A stretch of 19,758 nt of DNA from an uncultured Collinsella sp. (GTDB lineage Bacteria > Actinomycetota > Coriobacteriia > Coriobacteriales > Coriobacteriaceae), in the NCBI GenBank assembly GCA_902495545.1, contig CABUXM010000038.1, forward strand, positions 1-19,758, written 5' to 3'. The notes under the pieces are model-generated. The model did not search any database and was not told where the DNA came from. It saw only the letters and a program-made list of their open reading frames with translations. Of the stretch, positions 5,097 through 13,845 are shown in pieces. Each line of letters begins with the position of its first letter. The stretch's first letter is position 1. Position numbers and translations under genes: made by a program.

Positions 5097-5864
5097 ATGG
5101 AACCTATTGCACACATACATACCGACCTGCCGCAGAAGTTCGGCATCCCGCGCAACAGCTTTTTGGCGCCTCACCTGCAGGGGCGCATCATCTTTGAGCC
5201 GGAATTTGCCTCCAATGCAGCGGTTGAGGGCCTGGACTCTTTCTCTCATCTATGGCTGCTGTGGCGTTTTGAAAACGGAACGCCCGGCGGCACGGCGGAA
5301 GACATCGCCGTCGATGCCAAAACGCAGGACAGGTCCGGTACCAACGCCAAGTGGTCGAAGACCGTGCGTCCGCCGCGTCTGGGCGGAGCCGAGCGCGTGG
5401 GCGTGTTTGCCACGCGCAGTCCGTTTCGCCCCAATCCCATCGGGCTCACCTGCGTCAAGCTCAATCGTGTCGAGCTCACCGACGATGGTCCGATCATCCA
5501 TGTGTTGGGGGCCGACCTGCGCGACGGCACGCCCATCTACGACATTAAGCCCTACATTCCGTTTGCCGACTGCCACCCGGATGCGACTGGAGGCTGGATT
5601 GAGGATGCTCCGTGGCAAGAGCTCGACGTCGAGTTCCCGCAAGCGCTTCAAGATATGGTCCCGCCCGCAAAGATTCCTGGCTTGGTTGAGGTTCTTCGCC
5701 AGGATCCGCGCCGCGCGGGCAGCAAACACGAGCCAAACCGCATTTACCATTTGGCTTACGCTGGGCTCGACATATCGTTTACGGTCGACGGAACCAGGTT
5801 GACGATAACCGCCATCACCGACGCGCGAGACCAACCAGCCATTCGTCCGCACCCGTCAAATTAA
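5097..5864 (+). CDS. trmO: tRNA (N6-threonylcarbamoyladenosine37-N6)-methyltransferase TrmO (TsaA-like)
   Basis: TrmO uses S-adenosylmethionine to methylate N6-threonylcarbamoyladenosine at position 37 of tRNAs such as tRNA-Thr(GGU), tuning decoding. This 255-residue protein starts with the family opening I-A-H-I-H-T-D, F-G-I-P-R (residues 4-19). It has the SHLWLLWRFE segment (50-59) and the diagnostic VGVFATRSPFRPNPIGLT block (102-119). The later elements VLGADLRDGTPIYDIKPYI and YADC-like FADCHPDA belong to the same beta-barrel, and the C-terminal 80 residues match the long TrmO form. ATG 5097 is preferred over ATG 5088 because the -10 box overlaps the latter. It stands divergent from the XRE-TipAS gene. 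Confidence 0.93.
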   Translation: MEPIAHIHTDLPQKFGIPRNSFLAPHLQGRIIFEPEFASNAAVEGLDSFSHLWLLWRFENGTPGGTAEDIAVDAKTQDRSGTNAKWSKTVRPPRLGGAERVGVFATRSPFRPNPIGLTCVKLNRVELTDDGPIIHVLGADLRDGTPIYDIKPYIPFADCHPDATGGWIEDAPWQELDVEFPQALQDMVPPAKIPGLVEVLRQDPRRAGSKHEPNRIYHLAYAGLDISFTVDGTRLTITAITDARDQPAIRPHPSN

Positions 5865-5899
5865 GCGCCAAACCCCATGCCAAAACCGCCCATGCTGGT

Positions 5900-5910
5900 G
5901 GACAATAACG
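5900..5910 (+). promoter_or_regulatory. Candidate -10 region of the malY-like gene
   Basis: GGACAATAACG lies 46 nt upstream of the start codon. The identical 11-mer precedes the channel gene (13910-13920) at nearly the same distance, and TACAATAAAACG precedes the ClC gene at 45 nt. The recurrence supports a real promoter element; no -35 box is obvious. Confidence 0.4.
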
Positions 5911-5946
5911 CCTACCAAAACAATCCGCTTTGCACGGGAGCTCAGC

Positions 5947-7161
5947 ATGAAATACGACTTCACTTCAATCATCGACCGCCACGGCATGGACGCCATCGCC
6001 GTTGACTCCTGGGGCGAGATCCCCGGCATGGCTCCGAACGCACCCGACGAGGGTTTCGACCGCATCCCCATGTGGGTGGCGGACATGAATTTTGCCACGG
6101 TGCCCACGGTCCAGGAGTACATCATTCAGCGCGCCCAGCACCCCATGTTTGGCTACTTCAATCCGCGTCCCGAGTACTTCGACCGCATCATCGAATGGCA
6201 GAGCCGTCGCAACGGCGTTGAGGGCTTGGCGCCGGAGCATATCGGCTACGAAAACGGCGTACTGGGCGGTGTCGTGTCGACGCTGCGCGCGTATGTCCAA
6301 CCGGGCGATGCGGTGCTGGTCCATAGCCCCACCTACATCGGCTTTACCAAGTCCATCGAGGCTGCGGGCTATCGCATTGTCCACAGCCCGCTTAGGCTCG
6401 ACGACCAAGGCGTGTGGCGTATGGACTTTGAGGACATGGAGCAAAAGCTCGCCCAAAACCACATCCATGTCGCGGTGTTCTGCTCGCCGCACAATCCCTG
6501 CGGCCGCGTATGGGAGCGTGACGAGATCGAGCGCACCATGGACATCTATCGCCAGCACGATTGCGTGGTGATCTCGGACGAGATTTGGTCCGATATCATC
6601 CTGCCGGGGCACAAGCATATCCCGACGCAGTCGGTGAGCGAGGATGCCCGCATGCGCACGGTTGCCCTCTATGCGCCCAGCAAGACGTTTAACCTGGCGG
6701 GCCTGGTCGGCAGCTACCACATCATCTATAACGAGACGCTGCGCGACCGCGTGTGCACCGTGTCCAACAAGACTCACTACAACGAGATGAACGTCCTCTC
6801 CATGCATGCGCTTATCGGTGCCTACCAGCCGCAAGGCTACGAGTGGCTCGATGAGCTCAATGAGGTCATCGAGGGCAACGTCGACTACTTCTGCGATTAC
6901 GTGGACGAGCATTTTGAGGGCGTGTCCTATTCGCGTCCGCAGGGCACGTACATGGTGTTTCTGGACTGTACCGAGTGGTGCCGCGAGCATGGTCGCGATA
7001 TCCAGTGGCTGCTCGACGAGGGCGCGCGCGTGGGCGTGGGCTATCAGGACGGCCGTCCGTTCCACGGGCCCTGCCACATTCGCGTGAATCTGGCGCTGCC
7101 GCTTTCGCGCGTGAGGGAAGCGTGCGACCGCCTGGACCGCTACGTTTTTAATGCACGATAA
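5947..7161 (+). CDS. MalY/PatB family PLP-dependent C-S lyase/aminotransferase
   Basis: Members cleave C-S bonds of cystathionine, cystine or related thioethers with pyridoxal phosphate, releasing a thiol, pyruvate and ammonia; in E. coli MalY also restrains MalT. This 404-residue protein has the full fold-type I pattern: MWVADMNFATVP near the N-terminus (MalY-type PMWVADMDF), GVLGGVV and the YIGF stacking aromatic, the CSPHNPCGRVW asparagine/cofactor motif, the SDEIWSDI aspartate motif, and the Schiff-base lysine K246 in APSKTFNLAGL. The C-terminus has an R-V-N-L-A-L substrate-carboxylate arginine. ATG 5947 has GGGAG 6 nt upstream. It ends before a strong hairpin, so it is probably monocistronic. 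The exact substrate cannot be read from sequence. Confidence 0.93.
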   Translation: MKYDFTSIIDRHGMDAIAVDSWGEIPGMAPNAPDEGFDRIPMWVADMNFATVPTVQEYIIQRAQHPMFGYFNPRPEYFDRIIEWQSRRNGVEGLAPEHIGYENGVLGGVVSTLRAYVQPGDAVLVHSPTYIGFTKSIEAAGYRIVHSPLRLDDQGVWRMDFEDMEQKLAQNHIHVAVFCSPHNPCGRVWERDEIERTMDIYRQHDCVVISDEIWSDIILPGHKHIPTQSVSEDARMRTVALYAPSKTFNLAGLVGSYHIIYNETLRDRVCTVSNKTHYNEMNVLSMHALIGAYQPQGYEWLDELNEVIEGNVDYFCDYVDEHFEGVSYSRPQGTYMVFLDCTEWCREHGRDIQWLLDEGARVGVGYQDGRPFHGPCHIRVNLALPLSRVREACDRLDRYVFNAR

Positions 7162-7171
7162 GTGAGCACTG

Positions 7172-7213
7172 CATGCGGGGTCTTCTGCCAATTCGGCTGG
7201 AAGGCCCCGCATG
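7172..7213 (+). terminator. Hairpin after the malY-like gene
   Basis: CATGCGGGG (7172-7180) pairs with CCCCGCATG (7205-7213), and CTTC...GAAG and GCC...GGC continue the stem inward. It starts 11 nt after the stop codon. There is no T tract, so it is either a non-canonical terminator or an mRNA 3' end structure. Confidence 0.5.
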
Positions 7214-7254
7214 GTAAAACGTCTGTAACCATTGGGCGCTCGAGTGGTTTCATT

Positions 7255-7263
7255 TGCTATTAT
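7255..7263 (+). promoter_or_regulatory. Extended -10 promoter of the lipoprotein-kinase operon
   Basis: TGC-TATTAT gives an extended -10 (TGn plus 5 of 6 consensus) 42 nt upstream of ATG 7305. A -35 box is not convincing, which an extended -10 can tolerate. An in-frame ATG at 7254 overlaps this element, which argues for the later start. Confidence 0.5.
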
Positions 7264-7304
7264 TTCTAGCATTTCAGTCTGTAAACAGGATCGTCTGGAG
7301 CTCG

Positions 7305-8174
7305 ATGAAAAGACCTCGCCGCTCGGTTGCCATATCGTTGTTTGTTGCGCTTGCGGTAGCGTGTGCCTTTGTCGTAGCGATAGCTGGCTGTTCTGGGTCG
7401 AATGACGAGGCCTCGGCGTCTGCATCAAAAGGCCTGGATGCCTCTCAGGTCAAAGACGACGACCTTAAGACGCTCAACGTCGGCAGCGACCTCTATCCAC
7501 CGTTTGTGTATACCGACGAGTACGGCGATATCGTTGGCCTGGATGTCGAGATATTGACCGAGGCTTTGGCCCGCATTGGTTACAAGCCAAAATACCAGCT
7601 GATCGACTGGGAAAAGAAGAAAGAGCTGCTGGCGAGCGGCGAGCTCGATTGCGTCATGGGCAGCTTTAGTATGACGGGTCGCGAAAGCGAGTATCGCTGG
7701 GCCGGCCCGTACCTTGCGAGCCGCCAGGTGGTCGCGGTCGATCCCCAGAGCGATATCTACACGCTTGCCGATCTTGAGGACAAGGTCGTGGCCGTTCAGT
7801 CCACCACCAAGCCCGAGGACATTTTGCTCAATCATACAAATGAAAACGTTCCGCAGATCAAGGAGCTCTACAGCTTCTCGGATCGCTCGTGCCTGAACCC
7901 GGCGCTCATTGAGGGCCTGGTCGACGCTATCGCCGCACATGAGTCCTCGCTGCTCACCTATGAAAAAGACTATGGCGTGACGTATCGCATTCTGAACGAG
8001 CCGCTGCTGGAGGTTGGTTTGGGCACCGCTTTCGATCTCAACGATACGCGCGGTATCGACGTTAAACTCACCCATGCCTACCAAGAAATGCTTGCCGATG
8101 GCACCATGGAACGCCTGGTGTCAAAGTACTTTGATGACCCCTCACCATTTTTGAATATGGAGGGCCTGTCGTGA
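7305..8174 (+). CDS. Solute-binding lipoprotein (SBP_bac_3), partner of the adjacent kinase
   Basis: This 289-residue protein has a basic N-terminus (MKRPRRS), a hydrophobic core and the lipobox I-A-G-C29, so it should be anchored to the outer face of the membrane. After a Ser/Ala-rich linker comes a family 3 solute-binding domain: LNVGSDLYPPFVYTDEYG, GLDVEILTEALARIG, LLASGELDCVMGSFSMTGRE, and LEDKVVAVQSTT in the second lobe. The domain class typically binds amino acids. ATG 7305 is chosen because GGAG lies 4 nt upstream and because the longer reading would spoil the signal peptide. No transporter permease follows. Instead the kinase gene overlaps by 4 nt (GTGA), so the likely job is ligand sensing for that kinase rather than uptake. 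The ligand is unknown. Confidence 0.9.
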   Translation: MKRPRRSVAISLFVALAVACAFVVAIAGCSGSNDEASASASKGLDASQVKDDDLKTLNVGSDLYPPFVYTDEYGDIVGLDVEILTEALARIGYKPKYQLIDWEKKKELLASGELDCVMGSFSMTGRESEYRWAGPYLASRQVVAVDPQSDIYTLADLEDKVVAVQSTTKPEDILLNHTNENVPQIKELYSFSDRSCLNPALIEGLVDAIAAHESSLLTYEKDYGVTYRILNEPLLEVGLGTAFDLNDTRGIDVKLTHAYQEMLADGTMERLVSKYFDDPSPFLNMEGLS

Positions 8175-10363
8175 TCGATGCGCCCGACTACACCGCTCAG
8201 GAGCAGGGCAATCATTCGACCTGGGTATGGCTCCTTGCCGCCTTGGTGGGTATAGCGCTCTCGGTTGTCGCCGGCATGATGAGCTACGGCTACACCACGG
8301 CCCAGGCCGAGCAGCGCTTTGCCGACGTTGTCGATTACGTGGCGACCCAGAGCCTTTCCTACGATGCGTTTAACAGCGCCTATGCGACCAAAAACCTGAT
8401 TCGTGTGATGGAGATTGCCGGAGAGGTAGCGCGCGATATAAAGCGCGACGGCTCGGTGGATAACGCCGCGCTGGAGCAATATGCTGACCAGTTCAACGTG
8501 AGCGCACTGATCGTGACGGACGCATCGGGCAATTTGGTGTCCGAGTCCTCGACGGATGACGTGGGCTACGAGTCGCTTGCTACGTATCTCAAAGAGACGC
8601 CCGTGCTGGAGGTGGCAACCCATCCGCTTAAGTCCTATACCGCCCGCATTACGCTTGCGGATGATTCGGTCGCAGACATTGGCTGCGTAACCCGGCAGGA
8701 TGGCGAGGGTATCGTTATCTCGGTAAGGCATCAGAGCGCGAAGGCAGTTGCAAGCAATACACTCAAACTGCAGAGCCTGCTTGATGGCTATGAAACCATC
8801 GATAGCGGCAATATCGTGATCGAAAACGATGGCAAGGTCGTTGCGACCAATGCCGTCGAACCCACCGTATTGGGCGTGTTCGACCTGCCTGCGACGGACG
8901 CCATCATTGTTGACGAAATTAAGGATCGATGCCTGCCCGGCAAAGTCCGACTGGTCAACGTCAACGGCGAGTGGTATTTGGGCACATACGGCAAAGCGCA
9001 AAAATTCTACGTGTACACTTATGCCTCGGCGCAGCGCTACTTTGAGGTCGTCGCGGCTGTCGCTGCCGGCGTGCTGGTGCTCTACAGCGGTGTTGTAGCC
9101 ACTGTTGTGATGGTGCGTCGCCGCGCTGATCGTCGACGTTTGACGGACTTGCTGCAGCAGGAGCGCGACTATGGCGACAAGCTGGCAAAGGCGGCGCGTG
9201 AGGCCTCGTCTGCCAACTCGGCAAAGACGGAGTTCCTGCGTCGCATGAGCCACGATCTGCGCACGCCCATCAACGGCATTCGCGGCATGGTTGAGGTCGG
9301 CGATGCCAATGCGGACGATCTGCAAAAGCAGACCGAGTGCCGTTCAAAGATCTGGACGGCATCGGGACTGCTGCTCGACCTTGCGAATGAGCCCCTGGAT
9401 ATGAGTTGCCTGGAGAGCGGGCAGGTCGACCTGGAGCTTGTTCCCACAAATTTGGTGACCCTCAACCACGAGGTGCGCGATATTCTGGAGCGCCAGGCCG
9501 AGGAGCGCCTGGTGACAATTATCTGCGATCAGCAGACGCTTAATCATCCCTATGCGCGGGTGAGCGTGACGCACCTCAAGCGCTTGTTGCTCAATATTGC
9601 CGGCAATGCCGTCAAGTACAACCGCCGGGGCGGCTATGTTCGCCTGGTGTGCCGCGAGGTGGAGCCAGCGGATGGCGTTCCTGTCTATGAATACACGATT
9701 GCCGATAACGGTATTGGCATGAGCGAGGAGTTTCAACAGCACCTCTACGAGCCGTTTTGTCGCGAGGAGCAGCAGGTGGAAGGCGCTTCATCGGGAACTG
9801 GCCTGGGTGCGCCTATTGCTAAACAGTTGGTCGAGCTTATGGGCGGAACCATGAGCTTTTCGAGCATTTTGGGGCAGGGGACGACGTTTACCATCCGTCT
9901 GCCGTTTGAGAAGTGCACGCGCTCCGAGATCCCTCAGGCTGTGCGCGTGGACGCGGGAGATGGCGATGCGCTCCAGGGCTTGCGCGTTTTGCTCGTAGAG
10001 GATAACGACCTGAATGCCGAGATTGCACAGTTTACGCTCGCCCGTGCCGGTGCCGTCGTGACGCATGCCAAGGATGGTGAGTCTGCCGTCGAGATGTTTG
10101 CCGCGAGCGCGCCGCACGAGTACGACGTGGTGTTGATGGACATCATGATGCCGGGCATCGATGGCCTTGAGGCCACGCGTCGGATTCGAGCACTCGATCG
10201 CGAGGATGCCGCGACCACGCCGATTATCGCCGTGAGCGCCAACGCCTTTGCCGACGATCGCAGGCTTTCGCGTGAGGCGGGCATGAACGCGCACCTGAGT
10301 AAACCAGTGAGTTCGCAGGAGCTCGTTGAGGCGCTTGCGCACATAGCCGCCGCCGCTTCATAA
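8171..10363 (+). CDS. Hybrid sensor histidine kinase with C-terminal receiver domain
   Basis: This 730-residue protein has TM1 at 18-37, an extracytoplasmic domain of about 250 residues without recognised family motifs (possibly dCache/PAS-like), and TM2 at about 292-315. A short coiled segment follows, then HisKA with H361 in FLRRMSHDLRTPINGI, and an ATPase domain with N box NIAGNAVKYN, D512 in DNGIGM, and SSGTGLGAPI. The C-terminal receiver has LLVEDNDLNAE and the phospho-acceptor D657 in LMDIMMPGIDG. There is no HPt or DNA-binding output, so phosphate must pass to a partner elsewhere. The GTG 8171 start is overlapped by the lipoprotein stop, with GGAGG 7 nt upstream, indicating translational coupling. 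I infer that the lipoprotein presents ligand to the outer domain. Confidence 0.93.
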   Translation: MIDAPDYTAQEQGNHSTWVWLLAALVGIALSVVAGMMSYGYTTAQAEQRFADVVDYVATQSLSYDAFNSAYATKNLIRVMEIAGEVARDIKRDGSVDNAALEQYADQFNVSALIVTDASGNLVSESSTDDVGYESLATYLKETPVLEVATHPLKSYTARITLADDSVADIGCVTRQDGEGIVISVRHQSAKAVASNTLKLQSLLDGYETIDSGNIVIENDGKVVATNAVEPTVLGVFDLPATDAIIVDEIKDRCLPGKVRLVNVNGEWYLGTYGKAQKFYVYTYASAQRYFEVVAAVAAGVLVLYSGVVATVVMVRRRADRRRLTDLLQQERDYGDKLAKAAREASSANSAKTEFLRRMSHDLRTPINGIRGMVEVGDANADDLQKQTECRSKIWTASGLLLDLANEPLDMSCLESGQVDLELVPTNLVTLNHEVRDILERQAEERLVTIICDQQTLNHPYARVSVTHLKRLLLNIAGNAVKYNRRGGYVRLVCREVEPADGVPVYEYTIADNGIGMSEEFQQHLYEPFCREEQQVEGASSGTGLGAPIAKQLVELMGGTMSFSSILGQGTTFTIRLPFEKCTRSEIPQAVRVDAGDGDALQGLRVLLVEDNDLNAEIAQFTLARAGAVVTHAKDGESAVEMFAASAPHEYDVVLMDIMMPGIDGLEATRRIRALDREDAATTPIIAVSANAFADDRRLSREAGMNAHLSKPVSSQELVEALAHIAAAAS

Positions 10364-10365
10364 GC

Positions 10366-10405
10366 ATATGGCCCGGTTCCAAGGTGGGTTGGAACCGGGC
10401 CATAT
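10366..10405. terminator. Bidirectional terminator between convergent genes
   Basis: A perfect 17-bp stem (10366-10382 and 10389-10405) with a 6-nt loop begins 2 nt after the kinase stop. The convergent flavoprotein gene stops at 10433. T-runs are weak on both sides, but position and stem strength support a shared terminator. Confidence 0.75.
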
Positions 10406-10432
10406 TGCTATTGATGAGGCTTGCTGAGGGGC

Positions 10433-10912
10433 TTACTTTTCGTGAATCTGCTTACCGCAGAGATGCTCAATCGTAATCTCGTAGAGTTGGACGCCCTTGA
10501 TGTCTTTGGCGATTTCCTCCTCGACTTCTTCGGCAGAAGGGTAGTACTTAAGCGCGAGCTGGCGGACTTTGTCCTCGACAAATGCAGGGGCGTCATCTAC
10601 CAGGCGACAACGGCCAAAGACCACGGTACTCATAACGTAGGGAGCCCAGTCATCGTCCTTGTACCACTCGTTGCCGTAAACGGTAAAGCAGATCTTGTCA
10701 TCGCGCTTGAGTGCGTCGACCTTGTGGCCGGCTTTGGCGCCATGGAAATAAATCTTGTCGTGCTCGGCGTCGAAGAAGTAGTTGACGGGAATGGCGTACG
10801 GGTAGCCATCGTCGCCGTTGACGGCAAAGACGCCGCGCTTGCAGGAGGCGAGCAACTCGCGCGCTTCCTCGTCGGTGATGGCGCGTTTTTTTCGACGTAA
10901 AGGCCTAAACAT
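10433..10912 (-). CDS. NimA-like pyridoxamine 5'-phosphate oxidase-family flavoprotein
   Basis: This 159-residue protein has the split-barrel FMN-binding fold: GVFAVNGDDGYPYAIPVNYFF (strands 1-2), then IYFHGAKAGHKVDALKRDDK with the His/Lys loop typical of the NimA-like group, ICFTVYG, and VVFGRCRLVDD. Relatives bind FMN or related cofactors; some reduce nitroimidazoles, most have unknown substrates. ATG 10912 has AAAGGA about 9 nt upstream; an in-frame ATG at 10951 would add 13 residues and lacks a ribosome binding site. It follows the large kinase gene by 42 nt on the same strand, so it may be co-transcribed, although a -10-like TATAGT lies at 10954-10959. The basic N-terminus (RPLRRKKR) is unremarkable. 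Confidence 0.88.
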   Translation of the reverse strand: MFRPLRRKKRAITDEEARELLASCKRGVFAVNGDDGYPYAIPVNYFFDAEHDKIYFHGAKAGHKVDALKRDDKICFTVYGNEWYKDDDWAPYVMSTVVFGRCRLVDDAPAFVEDKVRQLALKYYPSAEEVEEEIAKDIKGVQLYEITIEHLCGKQIHEK

Positions 10913-10953
10913 CGTTGGTTTCCTTTCTGGCCGTGCATGGTGGTTGAGCACAA

Positions 10954-10959
10954 ACTATA
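10954..10959 (-). promoter_or_regulatory. Possible -10 box of the flavoprotein gene
   Basis: TATAGT on the minus strand (5 of 6) overlaps the kinase stop codon and gives a leader of about 35 nt. No clear -35 box is seen, so read-through from the kinase gene is equally possible. Confidence 0.35.
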
Positions 10960-13759
10960 GCGAAACGGATCCGTATTTCTTGATGCGGGCGAGCATGTTT
11001 TTGAGCTTGTTAAAGTCGAGCGGCTTGGGCAGGTGAGCGTTCATGCCGGCATCGTGTGCCGCCTGGGCATCCTCGGCAAAGGCGTTGGCGGTGAGCGCGA
11101 TGATGGGGATATCGGCCGCATCGGCCTTCTCGCTCAGACGAATCGCGCGGGTTGCCTCGTAGCCGTCCATGCCCGGCATCATGATGTCCATTAGAATCGC
11201 ATCGAAGCTACCCGCGGGACGGCCAACGTATAGGTCGACCGTTTCGTTGCCGTCGGCGGCGCGAGTTACGACGATGCCCTCGCTTTCGAGCAGAGCCTGG
11301 GCAATCTCGGCATTGAGCTCGTTATCTTCTGCCAAGAGGACGTTCATGCCGGCAAGCGAGCAGCTGTTTGCCTGGCCGTCCGCACGTTCTCTTGCCTGAG
11401 GGTTCTTGTCGATATCGAGCGGAATCTGGACGTTGAACGTACTCCCCGCGCCAACCTCACTCGAAATCTCAATCGTGCCGCCCATCATGTCGATGAGCGA
11501 TTTGACGATTGGCATGCCCATGCCGGTTCCCTGGAATTTGCTGCGTGCATCGTCACCTTCCTGGGCAAACGGTTCATAGATATGCTTTAAAAACTCGGGA
11601 GCCATGCCAATGCCGGTATCCGAAACGCTAAAGCAAAAGAGCGCGCGCCCGTTATCGAGTGGCTTGGTCTGTGAGCTAAAGGTGACGGAGCCGCCGCGCT
11701 TGTTGTACTTAATGCTGTTGTCTAGCAGGTTGATTATGATCCGTCGGATATGGGTGGGGCTGCCGATCATGTATGGCCCCGTGGCGTACGGCAGGCTATT
11801 GTCCTGCATTGTGATGCCGTTACCGGACGCGCGGAGCTTGCACAGCACCAGCGCATCGTCACAGAGCTCTTTGAGGTTAAAAGGCGCATGTTCCAGTGTT
11901 AGCTTGCGGTCTTCGATTTTGCCCATCTCGAGGATGTCGTTAATCAGTGACAGCAGGTGATTGGCGGCAACACGCGCCTTGGCGCGGCTTTCGCGGGCGA
12001 CTTGCATATCGCCGTCTTTCAATTCCTCAATTTCGATAAGGCCCAGGATGCCGTTGAGCGGCGTGCGGATGTCGTGGCTCATGCGCGTGAGGAAAGCGGT
12101 TTTGGCGGCGTTGGCGGCATCGGCTTTCTGCCGTTCCTCCTGTGCGCGGTAAAGCGACCAGACAAGGATGACGATGCCGGTGAGCAAAATGCAGATGACA
12201 ACAGCCGCAATGACGATGCGGTTGCGGTAGAGAAGTCGGAACGCATCCGATTCTTGCGCCGAGTACGATGTGGGGGAATAACTGCTTGCAGAGAGCGATT
12301 CGCCGGCATTGACGATGCCCTTATTGATAATTCCCAACAGCTCGGGCTTGCCGCGCGAAATCAAACACGATAGTTGCGCCGTGTTGGTGAGTTCCTGCGT
12401 TTCGAAATCCTCGATGCCATAGGTGTCGCGGATGGTTTCCAAGCGCGTGCTGGGGACAATGATGCAACTTGCCTCCCCCTTATTGAGGGCTTTGAGCGCC
12501 TCGCCGCCATTTGGATATTCGGTTATCGTTGCGTCGGGGAAGAGGCTCTCGAGCTCAAGACGGTTGACGATCGCGCTCTGCGTGCAAGCGATTTTCTTAA
12601 GGTCGCGGTTCAGGTTATTGCTGCTGTGAATGGCGGTCAGGGAAACCGTTCCCATCGGGTTTGACTGCACGACCCCTTTCTGTTCGGCAAGCCAGTAGTC
12701 GCGAAACAGAGGTAGGGCGACATCGATAGTTCCGTTGGAAAGGGCTTTGACCATTTGCTTGTTATTTGAGATCGCGACTGTTTTAACCGTAATGCCAAAC
12801 TTGTCGCGCAACGTCGTTGCAAGCGAGGCGAGCGACCCTTCCATCTCGCCGTCGTCATTTTGCGTGCAGTAGGGAAGTTGGTTTTTAAGATAGCCAATCG
12901 TGATGGTGTTGCCGTTTGCTTTGAGCCAGGAGGTCTCGGTGCCGGTGAGCGATGATGAGCCGCTGTTTTGGGCCGAGTAGCTCGATTTGACTTCGTCGTT
13001 ATAGCGCGGGTTGACGCGGGCGATTGCCGTCATGGCGGCATTGATGTCATTCATCAAATCGGGGCGGCTTTTGGGAACGGCAAAATAGTAGTCGCTCGAG
13101 CCTACGTAGAACATGGGCGAGGCATCGGGCGACGAAATGGTGTCGTTCATGATGACGGCGTCGACCTCGCCGTCTGCAAGCGCCTCAAAGAGGGCACTGC
13201 CGGTGTCGATTTCTTTATAGGTGCAGGTAACGCCTTCGTCGGCGAGCCACTGCTGGCCGACGATAGTTTGCATAACGCCAGAGTTGCAGCCGATGGTGAG
13301 GCCTTGGAGCGCTTGGGGGTCGCCCTTGGCCAGATCGTCGCTGTCGGGCCTGGCGTAGATGTAGTAGCGCTCGGTGCCCTCGGGGTTCGAGGAAAAGAGC
13401 AGCTTCTGCTCGCGCTCTGCTGAATACGAGATGTTGGGCATGAGGTCGATTTCGCCAGCCTCGAGCATGTCCATAAGCTCGGAGAAGGTGCCGCTAACGT
13501 ATTCGTATTGCCAGCCCGGCGTGTAGTATGACAGCGTCTGCAGGTAGTCATAACCCCAGCCCGAAAGGCGCTCGCCCGGCGTGCCCTCCTGGAAGCCTTT
13601 GTTGTTGACGAGCCAGCCAACGCGGACCGTCTTGACCTGCTGATCGGAGTCGGCGGCAAAGGCGGGGGCGGGCATGATGGTGCTCAGTATGGCGAGCGCG
13701 GCAAGCGCGACGGCCAGGGTGCGATATAGAGCCAAGCGAAGGACGGCGGAAGGTTTCAC
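10955..13759 (-). CDS. BvgS-like hybrid histidine kinase with two solute-binding sensor domains
   Basis: This 934-residue protein has a signal peptide (cleavage probably after PAFA, about residue 35) and two periplasmic-type family 3 solute-binding domains, about 45-265 (VRVGWLVNNKGF, LEAGEIDLMPNISYS) and 285-500 (ITIGYLKNQLPYC, LSNGTIDVALPLF). A membrane segment lies at about 513-536. HisKA has H562 in FLTRMSHDIRTPLNGI; the ATPase domain has LLDNSIKYN, DTGIGM and GTGMGMPI; the receiver has LLAEDNELNAE and D858 in LMDIMMPGMDG. There is no HPt or output domain, unlike full BvgS. It would sense small ligands outside the cell and phosphorylate an unlinked partner. The start is GTG 13759 with AGGA 6 nt upstream. 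The core resembles that of the opposite-strand kinase. Confidence 0.93.
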   Translation of the reverse strand: MKPSAVLRLALYRTLAVALAALAILSTIMPAPAFAADSDQQVKTVRVGWLVNNKGFQEGTPGERLSGWGYDYLQTLSYYTPGWQYEYVSGTFSELMDMLEAGEIDLMPNISYSAEREQKLLFSSNPEGTERYYIYARPDSDDLAKGDPQALQGLTIGCNSGVMQTIVGQQWLADEGVTCTYKEIDTGSALFEALADGEVDAVIMNDTISSPDASPMFYVGSSDYYFAVPKSRPDLMNDINAAMTAIARVNPRYNDEVKSSYSAQNSGSSSLTGTETSWLKANGNTITIGYLKNQLPYCTQNDDGEMEGSLASLATTLRDKFGITVKTVAISNNKQMVKALSNGTIDVALPLFRDYWLAEQKGVVQSNPMGTVSLTAIHSSNNLNRDLKKIACTQSAIVNRLELESLFPDATITEYPNGGEALKALNKGEASCIIVPSTRLETIRDTYGIEDFETQELTNTAQLSCLISRGKPELLGIINKGIVNAGESLSASSYSPTSYSAQESDAFRLLYRNRIVIAAVVICILLTGIVILVWSLYRAQEERQKADAANAAKTAFLTRMSHDIRTPLNGILGLIEIEELKDGDMQVARESRAKARVAANHLLSLINDILEMGKIEDRKLTLEHAPFNLKELCDDALVLCKLRASGNGITMQDNSLPYATGPYMIGSPTHIRRIIINLLDNSIKYNKRGGSVTFSSQTKPLDNGRALFCFSVSDTGIGMAPEFLKHIYEPFAQEGDDARSKFQGTGMGMPIVKSLIDMMGGTIEISSEVGAGSTFNVQIPLDIDKNPQARERADGQANSCSLAGMNVLLAEDNELNAEIAQALLESEGIVVTRAADGNETVDLYVGRPAGSFDAILMDIMMPGMDGYEATRAIRLSEKADAADIPIIALTANAFAEDAQAAHDAGMNAHLPKPLDFNKLKNMLARIKKYGSVSL

Positions 13760-13845
13760 ATGAAATCCTATCGAGTTGAGACAGTTTCGTATAAGGATAC
13801 CAGCTCAGCCTGCCCATTCAGCCGCCGCACCGCTAAACGGTCACT

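Noticed and set aside
5965..7428. 487-codon open frame antisense to the malY-like gene
   Set aside because: It mirrors a well-supported PLP enzyme, has low-complexity His/Arg/Asp-rich composition and no ribosome binding site; a typical shadow frame in GC-rich DNA.
8078..9325. 415-codon open frame antisense to the hybrid kinase
   Set aside because: The sense strand carries clear membrane and kinase domains; the antisense frame shows no recognisable motif.
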